From: Anaerococcus sp. Marseille-P3625
GTDB lineage: Bacteria; Bacillota; Clostridia; Tissierellales; Peptoniphilaceae
Reading direction: 5' to 3'
Assembly: GCF_900232825.1 (NCBI RefSeq)
Contig: NZ_OCTP01000010.1
Coordinates: 656,871 to 720,870 of the forward strand
DNA: 64,000 bases
Each line of letters starts with the position of its first letter. Position 1 is the stretch's first letter. The position numbers were made by a program, and so were the translations under genes. Under the pieces are notes generated by a model. It was not told the origin of the DNA, made no database searches, and saw only the letters and a list, made by a program, of their open reading frames with translations. This document shows positions 45,541 to 54,309 of the stretch, piece after piece.

Positions 45541-45994
45541 ATAAAGTATACTAGCAATTCAATCTAATGTCAAGACTTTTTCTTGACTATTTTTTTCTTG
45601 AATTTTCAATCTTAAATAAAATTATTTCAAGCAAAATCAATTTGAAATTTGAAAATATTTTTGTTTATAAAAATTTTCAAATATTTTAAAATTAAAAATA
45701 AAAAATTTCCTATTTAATATTACAAATTTATTTGTACAATTATTTTTTAGTATTATTTTCAATAAAGACAATATTTTGATATACAAAGAAAAAAATTTTT
45801 GTTATCTTATTTATGATAATGATTATCATTATGGATTATTCCCTTTGAATTTTCATTTTAAATTTGCTTTTTTAAATTTTTTATTTAAATGATTTGAAAT
45901 TTAAAAAAATTCCTATTTAAATGAAAATCAAATAATCATTATTTATTTAATTATAATTTAATAGAAAAAATTTAACATTATGGAGGTTTAAATT
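45541..45994. other. AT-rich intergenic region before the surface-protein gene
   Basis: About 450 bp, very AT-rich, with no gene. It contains a long imperfect inverted repeat (TTTGAAAATATTTTT ... AAAAATTTTCAAA near 45640-45685) and the Fur-type box. A TTGATA at 45776 may be a -35, but I see no well-placed -10. Confidence 0.5.
45813..45829. promoter_or_regulatory. Fur-family operator (perfect palindrome)
   Basis: ATGATAATGATTATCAT is a perfect 8-1-8 palindrome and contains TGATAATnATTATCA, the 7-1-7 Fur box known from B. subtilis. It lies about 165 bp before the surface-protein start. It suggests iron (or another Fur-family metal) control; the regulator gene is not in the window. Confidence 0.8.
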
Positions 45995-48469
45995 TTGAAA
46001 AAGAATAAAAAAATCGCTACTGCCCTAATTTTAGCTATGGGCTTGGGGATTATTAATCCCGTTTGTAATTCTTACGCATCTAATAATGATGAAAATATGG
46101 TTGAATATAAAGAAAATTCTACTGGCTTTGCTGATAATTTAAATGAAAAAAATCTTGAAAATGAACTTAGCAAGGCACAAAAAGAATTAGATCTTGCAAA
46201 TGAAAATTTAAAAGCTAAAGAAAATGAAAAAATAGAACTTGATAAAAAAGTTTTATCTTTACAAAATGAACTTAATAAAGCCATTGGAAATAAGAAAAAA
46301 GCTGATAATGATTTTATTTCTGCTTCCAAAAAACAAAGTGAGGCAAGTGATGACTATATAAATCTTAAGGAAAAAAAGAATAAACAAGTTGAGGCTGACA
46401 AAAATTTAGCCAAAGCAAAAGAAGAACTTAATATTGCTAAAAATCAACAAGAAAAAGCAAAAGAGAATTTAAATTTAGCTCAACAAAAAGCTGACGAAAA
46501 GAAAAAAGCCCTAGACTTGGCAAATAATAAGCTTGAAGAGGCTAAGAAAAATGAGAAAGCTCAAGAAGATATTTATGAGAATCAAGCAAAGAAAAAAGCA
46601 AGCGATGCCTTGGAGAAAAAAGATAAGGCAAAAAAAGATTTAGACCAAGCTCAAAAAAATTCTGATGATTTTTTGGAAAATGAAAAAGAAGATTTGACAG
46701 AAAAAAATAAAAATTATGATAATTTAAAATCAAAAGTTGATGATTCACGCAATTCTTTAAATTCTCACAATGAAGATTTGGATAAACTCTATGCGTCTAT
46801 TAAAAATTATGAGAAAGATAAGACTGATATAAGCGATAAAAAGTCAGAACTTAAACAAAAATTGCTAAAAGCCAAAGAGGATCTTAATTGGCTTTCTCCA
46901 ACAAGTGAAGGATATAAGGCAAAACAAAAAGAAATTGATGAATTAAATAATCAAATAAAAGAAATTGATGAAATTTGCGATAAAATTACTGGAGATTACA
47001 AAAATTTAAATGACAAGGCTCAAAATGAACTTGACAAAATAAAAGATTATAATGGTGATTTCACAGATCTCGAAAAAAATATCAAAGAAAAAAGCCAAGC
47101 AAATGCCAAAAATATGGTAATACAAGAAATTTTAGATGAAAAATTAAACAAGGATAATCTAAAAGAAAAAGCTGATGATGCAAATAATAAATTAGGCGAC
47201 TTGTATTTAGAAAGAAATGGCAAAAGACATGATTACGAAATGATTAAAGATGAATACCATAAGGCTTGGATGAAATTACAACATGCAAGTGAAGTTTTGC
47301 AAGAGCAAAAAAATATTGCTTACGATTCAAGTAGAGATGAGTTTTTCAGAAAAGATGCCAGAAAAATTATAGAAAAATATTCCAAAGAATTTGAAGATAA
47401 TCTTGCAATATTAAAGGAAAAACTTCCCCTATTAAAGGAGAAATCTGATATTTATTTAAAATCTTTGGCAGAAGTTGAACAAGCAGAAGCTTATGCAAAA
47501 GCTTTAGAAAATGCAAATGATTTGCTTGAACAAGTAGATAAAAATAAAGAAAATCTTAAAAATTTAACCGATTCTTTCAATCAAGCTAATGCCCAATACG
47601 AAAAAGCACAAAAAGAATTAGAAGATGCAAAAAATCTCCTAGATTCTAAGAAAAAAGAAACTGAAGCAAATGAAAATTTGATAGCAGAGGCAACCAAAGA
47701 CCTAAACACAGCCAGCGAAAATTTGAATAAAACAAAAATCCAAAAAGATCAAGCTGACAAAAAGGTCAAAGAACTTGAAGATTTGATAAAAAATCTTACA
47801 AATAATTTGCCAGAAAAAATAGACGATGAAAAAATAAATGAAGCTAAGGAAAAATATAATAAAGCAAAAAATGAAGCTAAAAAAGCTCAAGAAATGCTTG
47901 AAAAAGCACAAAAAGAAGTAGATGAAATCAAAGCTAGACTTAATAAAGCACAAGATGAAAAAACACAATTGCAAAAAGATATAGACAAGGCAAAAGATGA
48001 CCTTGATTTAGCAAAAGATAATCTTAAAAATAAAAAAGACGCCCTAAGCTTACAAGAAGAAAAAGAATCTATCCAAAAAGCAAAAGAGTCGCTTGAAAAT
48101 TTATTAAAAACTAGCAAGAAAATAAATGATAAAAATTTAAATAAGGTAATTGAAGAAATAGAAAAAGCAACTAAAGACGAAAATCTAACAATAAATGATA
48201 TTCTTTCATTAAATAACAAATTAACCGATGCCCTAAATAATGTAAAATTAAAGCCAAAAGATCAAACACATACATCAAATAATGCTAGTGACGAGGAAAA
48301 AAATAAAAATCGTCCGGACGAAAAAAATAAAAAACAAGAAGATAAAAATAAAAGAAAGGCTCAAGGAAGCACCTCTCCAAAAACAGGTGTTGAAAGCCTA
48401 TCCTTTGTTGGAACTTCCTTGGCACTTTCCCTATCAGCTCTTTTTGCTTTAAAAAAGAAAAGAAAATAA
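45995..48469 (+). CDS. Coiled-coil sortase-anchored surface protein
   Basis: 824 residues. The start is TTG with GGAGG 8 nt upstream. A signal peptide (about 1-30, IATALILAMGLGIIN, cleavage near SYA) is followed by about 700 residues of Lys/Glu/Asn/Ala-rich heptad sequence, that is long coiled coil broken by short loops. The C-terminus has SPKTG (about residue 795), a hydrophobic helix and an LKKKRK tail, so it is a sortase substrate with S in place of L. Such rods often bind host proteins or act as adhesins, but no ligand-binding domain is recognised. A Fur box upstream suggests expression under metal limitation. Confidence 0.85.
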   Translation: MKKNKKIATALILAMGLGIINPVCNSYASNNDENMVEYKENSTGFADNLNEKNLENELSKAQKELDLANENLKAKENEKIELDKKVLSLQNELNKAIGNKKKADNDFISASKKQSEASDDYINLKEKKNKQVEADKNLAKAKEELNIAKNQQEKAKENLNLAQQKADEKKKALDLANNKLEEAKKNEKAQEDIYENQAKKKASDALEKKDKAKKDLDQAQKNSDDFLENEKEDLTEKNKNYDNLKSKVDDSRNSLNSHNEDLDKLYASIKNYEKDKTDISDKKSELKQKLLKAKEDLNWLSPTSEGYKAKQKEIDELNNQIKEIDEICDKITGDYKNLNDKAQNELDKIKDYNGDFTDLEKNIKEKSQANAKNMVIQEILDEKLNKDNLKEKADDANNKLGDLYLERNGKRHDYEMIKDEYHKAWMKLQHASEVLQEQKNIAYDSSRDEFFRKDARKIIEKYSKEFEDNLAILKEKLPLLKEKSDIYLKSLAEVEQAEAYAKALENANDLLEQVDKNKENLKNLTDSFNQANAQYEKAQKELEDAKNLLDSKKKETEANENLIAEATKDLNTASENLNKTKIQKDQADKKVKELEDLIKNLTNNLPEKIDDEKINEAKEKYNKAKNEAKKAQEMLEKAQKEVDEIKARLNKAQDEKTQLQKDIDKAKDDLDLAKDNLKNKKDALSLQEEKESIQKAKESLENLLKTSKKINDKNLNKVIEEIEKATKDENLTINDILSLNNKLTDALNNVKLKPKDQTHTSNNASDEEKNKNRPDEKNKKQEDKNKRKAQGSTSPKTGVESLSFVGTSLALSLSALFALKKKRK

Positions 48470-48497
48470 ACTCACAAACTCTTTAATATTCTTTTAA

Positions 48498-48546
48498 AAA
48501 ATGAGTATCAACCAAATTCTTAAAGACAAGGTTGATGCTCATTTTA
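48498..48546 (+). terminator. Terminator of the coiled-coil surface protein gene
   Basis: AAATGAG-ATCAACC ... GGTTGAT-CTCATTTTAT, about 30 bp after the stop. Confidence 0.8.
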
Positions 48547-48886
48547 TATTCTTTAGGTTTTACTTTCTTTTCGTCTTTTGGTTTTTCCTCGTTAGTTTTT
48601 TGATTTTCTGTATTGTCGTCGGGTTTTTCTGGGTCAACATCTGGTTTTTCTGGGTCGACATCTGGATTTTTTTCTTCGGCTTAATTTACTGGAGCTTTCT
48701 TTATAGTGATTTTTTCATTTTCTACATCAAATTTTTCTTCTGTTTTTACATTTTCACTTGTTTTTACTGGCTCTTTTAAAGCTTTTTCTACTGTTTTTTC
48801 TTCATTTGCTTTTGCATTAGGAATTATTAGGCTTACTCCAAGTGCTAAAGCTAGACTAGCACTTATAATTTTCTATTTTTGTTCAT
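48545..48886 (-). pseudogene. Decayed surface-protein gene remnant
   Basis: On the minus strand an ATG at 48886 leads, after a one-base frameshift in an A run near 48870, into a good signal peptide (KIISASLALALGVSLIIPNA, then KANEE). An acidic Lys/Glu region and two PDVDPEKP repeats follow. An in-frame TAA lies at 48681-48683. The sequence ends without a sortase motif, just before the terminator of the neighbouring gene. It looks like the front of a third anchored surface protein, with its 3' part deleted. Confidence 0.7.
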
Positions 48887-49008
48887 AAATTTTCTACTTT
48901 TATTTATTTTTTTAAATATTCTTTCACTAAACATTATATATTGTAAAATATTTTAAATATTTATCAATAAAATTAAATTCGAGAATTTTGAAACTATTTT
49001 CACTAAAA

Positions 49009-49041
49009 AACATGGGCAAATTAATCAATTTTACCCATGTT
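49009..49041. terminator. Hairpin terminator after the truncated ylxM copy
   Basis: AACATGGG ... CCCATGTT with an AT-rich loop, T-runs on both sides. On the minus strand it follows the 25-codon ylxM fragment. Confidence 0.75.
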
Positions 49042-49108
49042 TTTGGTGTTCATTTAGTAGTGAGCCATATATGTCGAATAATTGGGCTACTTTAACAATT
49101 TTTTCCAT
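49031..49108 (-). pseudogene. Truncated ylxM copy (25 codons)
   Basis: It starts MEKIVKVAQLFDIYGSLLN, identical to the true YlxM, then diverges to EHQKHG and stops at the hairpin. Start codon, ribosome binding site and leader are duplicated from ylxM, so a short peptide could still be made. It is a by-product of the 140-bp duplication. Confidence 0.8.
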
Positions 49109-49188
49109 CTAATAATTCCTTGCTGTTTAAAACTGCAATATAAAACAATTTATAGAATAAAACTAGCATCAAGAAATTTTCTTGACCT
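49050..49188. repeat. 140-bp duplication, right copy (ylxM 5' end and leader)
   Basis: Near-identical to 45401-45540, same orientation. Together the copies bracket about 3.5 kb that holds the Fur box, the coiled-coil surface gene and the decayed surface gene. Confidence 0.9.
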
Positions 49189-49208
49189 AGCTATTATACG
49201 ACTAAATA

Positions 49209-49243
49209 AAAAAGGTGTCAAGGAAAACTCTTGACACCTTTAA
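49209..49243 (-). terminator. htrA terminator
   Basis: Minus-strand AAAGGTGTCAAGAG-TTTTC-CTTGACACCTTTTTT. Confidence 0.92.
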
Positions 49244-49248
49244 ATTTT

Positions 49249-50502
49249 TTATGGTAAGTTGAAAAATGGATTTAATCCCCTTTCTTTCTTGTCATTATTT
49301 TCTATTTTATTATCTGGATTTGCCTGTTTATATTGATCTACTTTTGAAGAATCTAGGGTAAAGGTAAAATCAATATCCATTGTTTTTCCATCTCTATAAA
49401 CAGTTATTTTTGCACTATCTCCAACCTTATAATTTAGCAGTTGTTTTTTTAGTGAAATCATATCTGTAACTTCGTTTCCATCTATAGCAGTAATTAAATC
49501 TCCTTTTTTAAGTAGGTCATTATCATCAAATACACTTGCAACTACAACACCTTTTTTATCTTTCAAATCACCAAGATTTATTTGTGGATATTGTAAAAAG
49601 TAGTCTAGGGATTGGCCTGTAATTCCCAAATAAACAGAATTAAATTTTCCATTTTGTTTTATTTGATCAATTACTGGCTTTACAATATTTATTGGAATTG
49701 CAAAACCAATTCCATCGCTGTTGCCAGCTTTTGCGGTATTTATAGCAATTTGCTCCCCTTTTGCATTTAATAAAGCCCCGCCAGAATTTCCAGCGTTGAT
49801 GGCAGCATCTGTTTGCATTAATCCATCCATTTGAGCTCCGGTATTAAAGCTTACAGTTCTATTTAGGCCTGAAATAATACCACTTGTAACTGTGGATTGA
49901 AGTTCTAAGCCTAGTGGATTTCCAATTGCTACTACTCTATCACCTACACCAACTTTATCGCTATCGCCCAATTCCATTACTGGTAAATTTTCTTTATCAA
50001 CTTTTACAACAGCTAGATCTAGTGTTGCATCATTCCAAACAAGTTTAGCAGGCGCTTTCGAACCATCAGAAAATAATACATTTATCTCGTTGACATCGCC
50101 ATCGCTTACAACGTGGGAATTTGTTACTATATATCCATCCTTACTTACTATAGACCCAGAGCCAACTCCTTCTGCGTAGCCAGATTGTGGTCCAAAAAAA
50201 GTATTTTTTACTACTTTTGAAACTGTAGTAATACCTACAACGCTATCAATCGATTTTTTTACTACAACTGATTCCATTGACTCATTTTCTTTTATTTCTA
50301 TCTTTTTATTATTATTAGCCTTAGAAGCATTTTCTACTTCCTCTATTTGTTTACTAGGCTCATTTGAAGCTTTTTGATCATTACTTTTTACTGAAATTGT
50401 AGTAGTTAGAACATAAACTAATATTCCACCTACAATAGCACCTAGCAAGGCACTGACAAATGAAGGTAGTCCTTGCTTTTTTGAATTATCTCTATTAGCC
50501 AT
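49249..50502 (-). CDS. htrA: HtrA/DegP-family membrane serine protease
   Basis: 417 residues. Surface quality-control protease. A short basic cytoplasmic start, one membrane helix (about 15-35), an acidic linker, then the trypsin-like domain. Catalytic residues lie in NSHVVSD (His about 131), DLAVVKV (Asp about 162) and GNSGGALLN (Ser about 235). One PDZ domain lies about 300-395 (KKGVVVASVFDDNDLLKKGD). It is monocistronic. Confidence 0.96.
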   Translation of the reverse strand: MANRDNSKKQGLPSFVSALLGAIVGGILVYVLTTTISVKSNDQKASNEPSKQIEEVENASKANNNKKIEIKENESMESVVVKKSIDSVVGITTVSKVVKNTFFGPQSGYAEGVGSGSIVSKDGYIVTNSHVVSDGDVNEINVLFSDGSKAPAKLVWNDATLDLAVVKVDKENLPVMELGDSDKVGVGDRVVAIGNPLGLELQSTVTSGIISGLNRTVSFNTGAQMDGLMQTDAAINAGNSGGALLNAKGEQIAINTAKAGNSDGIGFAIPINIVKPVIDQIKQNGKFNSVYLGITGQSLDYFLQYPQINLGDLKDKKGVVVASVFDDNDLLKKGDLITAIDGNEVTDMISLKKQLLNYKVGDSAKITVYRDGKTMDIDFTFTLDSSKVDQYKQANPDNKIENNDKKERGLNPFFNLP

Positions 50503-50592
50503 AACTATTCCTTTCCTTTCTAAAATTTCTATACCATTATACTACTCTTTATTAGATTAAGTTTATATAAAGTTCGCTAAAACATGGTAAAT

Positions 50593-50620
50593 TTGACTTA
50601 TTTGTACAATTTAATATAAT
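50593..50620 (+). promoter_or_regulatory. Promoter of the B3/B4-domain gene
   Basis: TTGACT and TATAAT spaced 16 bp, about 40 bp before the start codon. A second TATAAT at 50641-50646 abuts the ribosome binding site. Confidence 0.65.
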
Positions 50621-50659
50621 TATCTATAAGTTAAATTATCTATAATATAGGAGGATACT

Positions 50660-51367
50660 ATGAGTAAATTTATTGCCGACCAATCATTTTTTGAATTATT
50701 CCCAGATGCAAAAATTGGAATAGTTCTTTTGCGTGATATAAAAAATAACGAAAGTTCAAGTAAAGAAATTAGACAAATGCTTGATGAAGCCAACGAAAAA
50801 GCTTACGATTATTTGACAGAACCAGTTTTTTCAGAAAATAAAGTTATCAAAGTTTGGAGAGACGCTTTCAAGAAATTCAAAACCAAAAAAGGTGCTAGAT
50901 GTGCCATAGAAGCTTTATTAAAAAGAGTTGATAAAGGTAATCCTGTTGGATCAATTAACCCTTTAGTAGATATTTATAATTCTGTTTCTTTAACATATGC
51001 CCTACCTGGTGGAGCAGAAGATATCGATAAATTCGTAGGAAATATGGTTTTAAAAATCACTGATGGTGGAGATAGCTTCCAAGCTTTAGGTGATGATGAA
51101 ACATCAGAAACTTTACCTGGAGAATTAGCTTATGTTGATGATGAGGGTGCAATCTGCAGATGCTTTAATTGGCGTGATTGTGTAAGGTCAATGATTACTG
51201 AAGATACCAAAAATGCCATTTTCTTTATGGAATCAGTTGATCCTGATAGAGATGAAGATCAAAAAGAAGCTCTAAAAACAGTTGCAGAAAATTTCGAGAA
51301 ATATTTAGATTGCCAAACTGAAATAAAAATCTTAACAAAAGATGATCCTGAAATAGTTTTGAAATAA
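50660..51367 (+). CDS. B3/B4 tRNA-binding-domain protein
   Basis: 235 residues. A free-standing version of the B3/B4 domain of the phenylalanyl-tRNA synthetase beta chain, the part that edits mischarged tRNA. Typical pieces are WRDAFKKFKTKKGARCAIEAL, NPLVDIYNSVSLTYALPGGAED and the closing CFNWRDCVRSMITEDT. It may act as a trans-editing factor, though this is not proven for stand-alone forms. AGGAGG lies 6 nt before the ATG. Group II intron copy 2 is inserted 3 nt after its stop codon, between the gene and its likely terminator at 53205. Confidence 0.88.
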   Translation: MSKFIADQSFFELFPDAKIGIVLLRDIKNNESSSKEIRQMLDEANEKAYDYLTEPVFSENKVIKVWRDAFKKFKTKKGARCAIEALLKRVDKGNPVGSINPLVDIYNSVSLTYALPGGAEDIDKFVGNMVLKITDGGDSFQALGDDETSETLPGELAYVDDEGAICRCFNWRDCVRSMITEDTKNAIFFMESVDPDRDEDQKEALKTVAENFEKYLDCQTEIKILTKDDPEIVLK

Positions 51368-51370
51368 AAA

Positions 51371-53199
51371 ATCGAATAGGGGCTAAGATCTAGCCCCTTT
51401 CACACCACCGTACGTGCCGTTCGGCATACGGCGGTTCAATTTAATTTACACATGTCCTGCTTATATAGTAATCATAAGGGTCAATTAAGCCTGTTTTGCT
51501 TAACCTTTCTTTTGTGATTGCTCTTACTAAGCAGGTTTTCGTTGCTACAAAATAATACCTATCTCCACAATAGGATGTTAATCTTGCTAGGTCTTTTACT
51601 ATTCCCATTTTCCTTAACGCCCATTGTCTTTTCTTCGGTACCTTCCACATTTTCCAGCAGATTATTCTTAGTCTTGTTCTTAGGTGCTCGCTGAAACTTT
51701 TTAGTTTACTTTTCATACTAGCTATTTTAAAGTAGTTTATCCAGCCTCTTATTACTTCATTTAACTTTTTGATTCTGTATTCTAAGGATACTGACCATTT
51801 TCTTGTGGTGAGTTTCTTCATTTTGTCTTTGAATCTTTTAAATGATGTTTCATGGACTCTTGCTTTCCATTGATTTGTTTTGTTGTCTTTCCAGTAGCCA
51901 AATCCTAGATATTTTATTTTGCTTGGTCTTGTTATTTTACTTTTTTCTGCATTTACTTTTAGGCCAAGTTTCTTTTCTATGAATCTTGTTATTGAGTGCA
52001 TTACTCTTGTGGCTGCTGCTTTACTTCCTACAAATATTAAGCAGTCGTCTGCGTATCTGATGTATCTAAGTTTTCTTGCTTCTAGTTCTTTGTCTAGTTT
52101 GTCTAGCATTATGTTGCTTAGCAGTGGTGATAGGTTTCCTCCTTGTGGGGTTCCTATTTCACTTTTCTCGTATATACCTTTGTTCATTATTCCCGCTTTT
52201 AGGTATTTTCTGATTAGTGATTCTGTGTCTGGTGCTTTGATGTGCTCATGGACTATGCTCATTAGTTTATCTTGTGGCACTTTGTCGAAGAATTTTTCTA
52301 GGTCTATGTCTACTACCCATTCGTACCCGTCGTTTAAATATTCTAGGCTTTTGATTATTGCCATTTGACAGTTTCTTTCTGGTCTGAAGCCATAGCTTGT
52401 TTCAGAAAATCTTTTGTCTATTATCGGGGTTAGGACTTGTACGATTGCTTGTTGGATTATTCTGTCCATTACTGTTGGTATTCCAAGTTTTCTTTTTCCT
52501 CCGTTTGGTTTTGAGATTTCTACTCGGAGTACTGGTTGTGGTTTGTAGCGTCTTTCGATTATTTCTTGTCTTATCCCTGCCCAGTTTTCTTTGATGTATT
52601 CATCTATTTCTTCTACACTTATGCCGTCTGTTCCAGCTGCTCCTTTGTTGGAGATGACTTTTACTTTTGCTTGGTGCATGTTTTCTGGGTTTAGGATTTG
52701 ACTGATTAGTTTATCTTCCATGTGTGCACTTGCTCCTTTCCGCTTACATAACTTTTTCTTAGGTGTAAGATTTTGATTTCATTTACGTTTCTTCTACTTT
52801 CTCTGTCAGATTTGTTATGCTACATACATTTTGCTTGTGCTTTTAAATTGTTCGGTCCTTCGGTGTTTCCACCTACTATGACTTCTGCTGACTTCTCACT
52901 ATTCGTTGTTACTACTTCTTCGCTAGTGAGACCTCACGGGATAAGCCCTAATACTTTCATCGTTTACTTGCAGAATTTACGCCTTGGGTTTACGGTTACC
53001 TTTTGGGTCTTTGCTATCTACAGCTAGCTTGCCCACCTGTTACGCCTTATATTCTGTTCCTGTTCGTCAAGCCACGATTTCGCTACCCGTTCTTCTCTCC
53101 TAGATGTCGCCACCTAAAACTTCGGGGTCGCTATTAGATTCGTTGGTAACTACGCTCTGTAGGGATTTTCACCCCAGCATTAGAACATGCCCGTCATAC
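51371..53199 (-). mobile_element. Group II intron, copy 2 (bacterial class C type)
   Basis: 1829 bp, same length and, wherever compared, same sequence as copy 1. The RT protein is identical and so are the open frames of the opposite strand. Boundaries are ATTCGAT (51371) and GTATGACGGG (53199). Domain V is at about 51403-51437. The 5' exon is the terminator hairpin at 53205-53231 ending in CATTTACA; both target sites share TTTACA before the junction, a likely IBS1. It lies on the strand of the DUF2871 gene, after that gene's terminator. Confidence 0.92.
51441..52721 (-). CDS. ltrA: Group II intron reverse transcriptase/maturase, copy 2
   Basis: 426 residues, identical to the protein at 23133-24413, with intact YADD active site and maturase domain. 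Identity and intactness of both copies indicate recent spread, and probably an active element. Confidence 0.96.
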   Translation of the reverse strand: MEDKLISQILNPENMHQAKVKVISNKGAAGTDGISVEEIDEYIKENWAGIRQEIIERRYKPQPVLRVEISKPNGGKRKLGIPTVMDRIIQQAIVQVLTPIIDKRFSETSYGFRPERNCQMAIIKSLEYLNDGYEWVVDIDLEKFFDKVPQDKLMSIVHEHIKAPDTESLIRKYLKAGIMNKGIYEKSEIGTPQGGNLSPLLSNIMLDKLDKELEARKLRYIRYADDCLIFVGSKAAATRVMHSITRFIEKKLGLKVNAEKSKITRPSKIKYLGFGYWKDNKTNQWKARVHETSFKRFKDKMKKLTTRKWSVSLEYRIKKLNEVIRGWINYFKIASMKSKLKSFSEHLRTRLRIICWKMWKVPKKRQWALRKMGIVKDLARLTSYCGDRYYFVATKTCLVRAITKERLSKTGLIDPYDYYISRTCVN

Positions 53200-53204
53200 T
53201 GTAA

Positions 53205-53238
53205 ATGCCAGCAAAATTAATTTGCCGGCATTTTTTTA
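53205..53238. terminator. Terminator hairpin at the intron 2 insertion site
   Basis: ATGCCAGCAAA-TTAA-like loop-TTTGCCGGCAT with one mismatch, then TTTTTTT on the plus strand. On the minus strand it is followed by TTTACA and the intron. Before insertion it probably ended both the DUF2871 gene and the B3/B4 gene. Confidence 0.82.
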
Positions 53239-54309
53239 TATTATGACTTTTTTAATATTTTCAAATTTATAAATTTTATATACATTAGAAATTAAAGCAA
53301 CTGTTAGTATGCTGTGTCCGATTCCTGAAATTAATGAGACTGCCATAGGATTTATTATGTTTTCCCCCTGGGAAACTACTGTGTAAATTCCACCTAGCAT
53401 CATACTTATTATTGTAATTACAAGTCCTGTCATATAAATATGATAGGATTTTTTTAAAGAAACAATTTTTTCTTTGTCGTAATTTTTAACTAGCAAATAG
53501 AAAATTAATCCTAAGAAAAATCCCAAAGTTAAGCTATGCGTGTGAACGATTCTTATATAATTAAATTCTGTAAAATTATAAAATTTGTTAAATTCTCTTG
53601 AAAATACTCCACCCATTATTCCCATAATTAAAAATACTAAGGAGTTTGCCAAAATTGAGAAACTATTATGTTCTCTAACAAAATATTTAAAGCCAAAAAT
53701 CACTATAAATAAATATGCTAATGTTTTTGGCATCATTAATGCTCCAAGACCTGGATATTTATCGGCAAATAAGACTACTGGAATGTAAAAAGCAAAACTT
53801 AATAAGATTAGCCACCACATATGCTTAAGTCCAACTTTTTCTTTTTCCTTATATGACCAAATTATTAGAACAAGGCCCAAAATCGCAAATGGAATATTCC
53901 TATAAATGCCCCAAATGTATGACTCATTGGCCCCACCCCAATTATTAGCTGGCATTAAAACTAAAATTATTCTGATTATTGCAAGTCCGTAAACGAGAAT
54001 TTTTTTCTTATTGTCTAAATCTTTTGATTGACTTTTATAAAAATAATAATATAAGACGTAAAAAATCGTCATTGTTATGCTCGTAACAAATTTCCCCCAA
54101 GATAAAGCCGCAAGGTTAGCTTCAAATCCACCAGGACTTAAATGTGAAATTACTCTTGGCAAAAGATGGAAACTATCTCCAGCGCCTAACAAAATTGCCA
54201 TAATTCCAAATAATTTTGCTTCTTTGTTTTTTTCTAATAATAGCCTTACTCCAAAAGCTATTACCAAAATTAAATATCCTATATCAAAAAAACTTTCACC
54301 TAGCTTCAT
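53236..54309 (-). CDS. Multi-pass membrane protein with DUF2871-like C-terminal half
   Basis: 357 residues with about ten membrane helices. The C-terminal 130 residues (FNYIRIVHTHSLTLGFFLGLI and GGIYTVVSQG) match the DUF2871 pattern, including paired His residues within the membrane that recall haem-copper or NnrS-like proteins. The N-terminal 215 residues form a separate seven-helix unit. The function is unknown. It overlaps the TetR regulator gene by 14 nt, so the pair is one operon under the TGACAC operator. Confidence 0.7.
   Translation of the reverse strand: MKLGESFFDIGYLILVIAFGVRLLLEKNKEAKLFGIMAILLGAGDSFHLLPRVISHLSPGGFEANLAALSWGKFVTSITMTIFYVLYYYFYKSQSKDLDNKKKILVYGLAIIRIILVLMPANNWGGANESYIWGIYRNIPFAILGLVLIIWSYKEKEKVGLKHMWWLILLSFAFYIPVVLFADKYPGLGALMMPKTLAYLFIVIFGFKYFVREHNSFSILANSLVFLIMGIMGGVFSREFNKFYNFTEFNYIRIVHTHSLTLGFFLGLIFYLLVKNYDKEKIVSLKKSYHIYMTGLVITIISMMLGGIYTVVSQGENIINPMAVSLISGIGHSILTVALISNVYKIYKFENIKKVII

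Noticed and set aside
45995..48469. SMC-like or phage tape-measure protein
   Set aside because: A signal peptide and a C-terminal SPKTG anchor are present, and there are no Walker motifs.
48501..48779. Plus-strand hydrophobic open frame of 92 codons
   Set aside because: It is the reverse of a Lys/Glu-rich decayed surface gene; Phe/Trp richness is an artefact of antisense reading.
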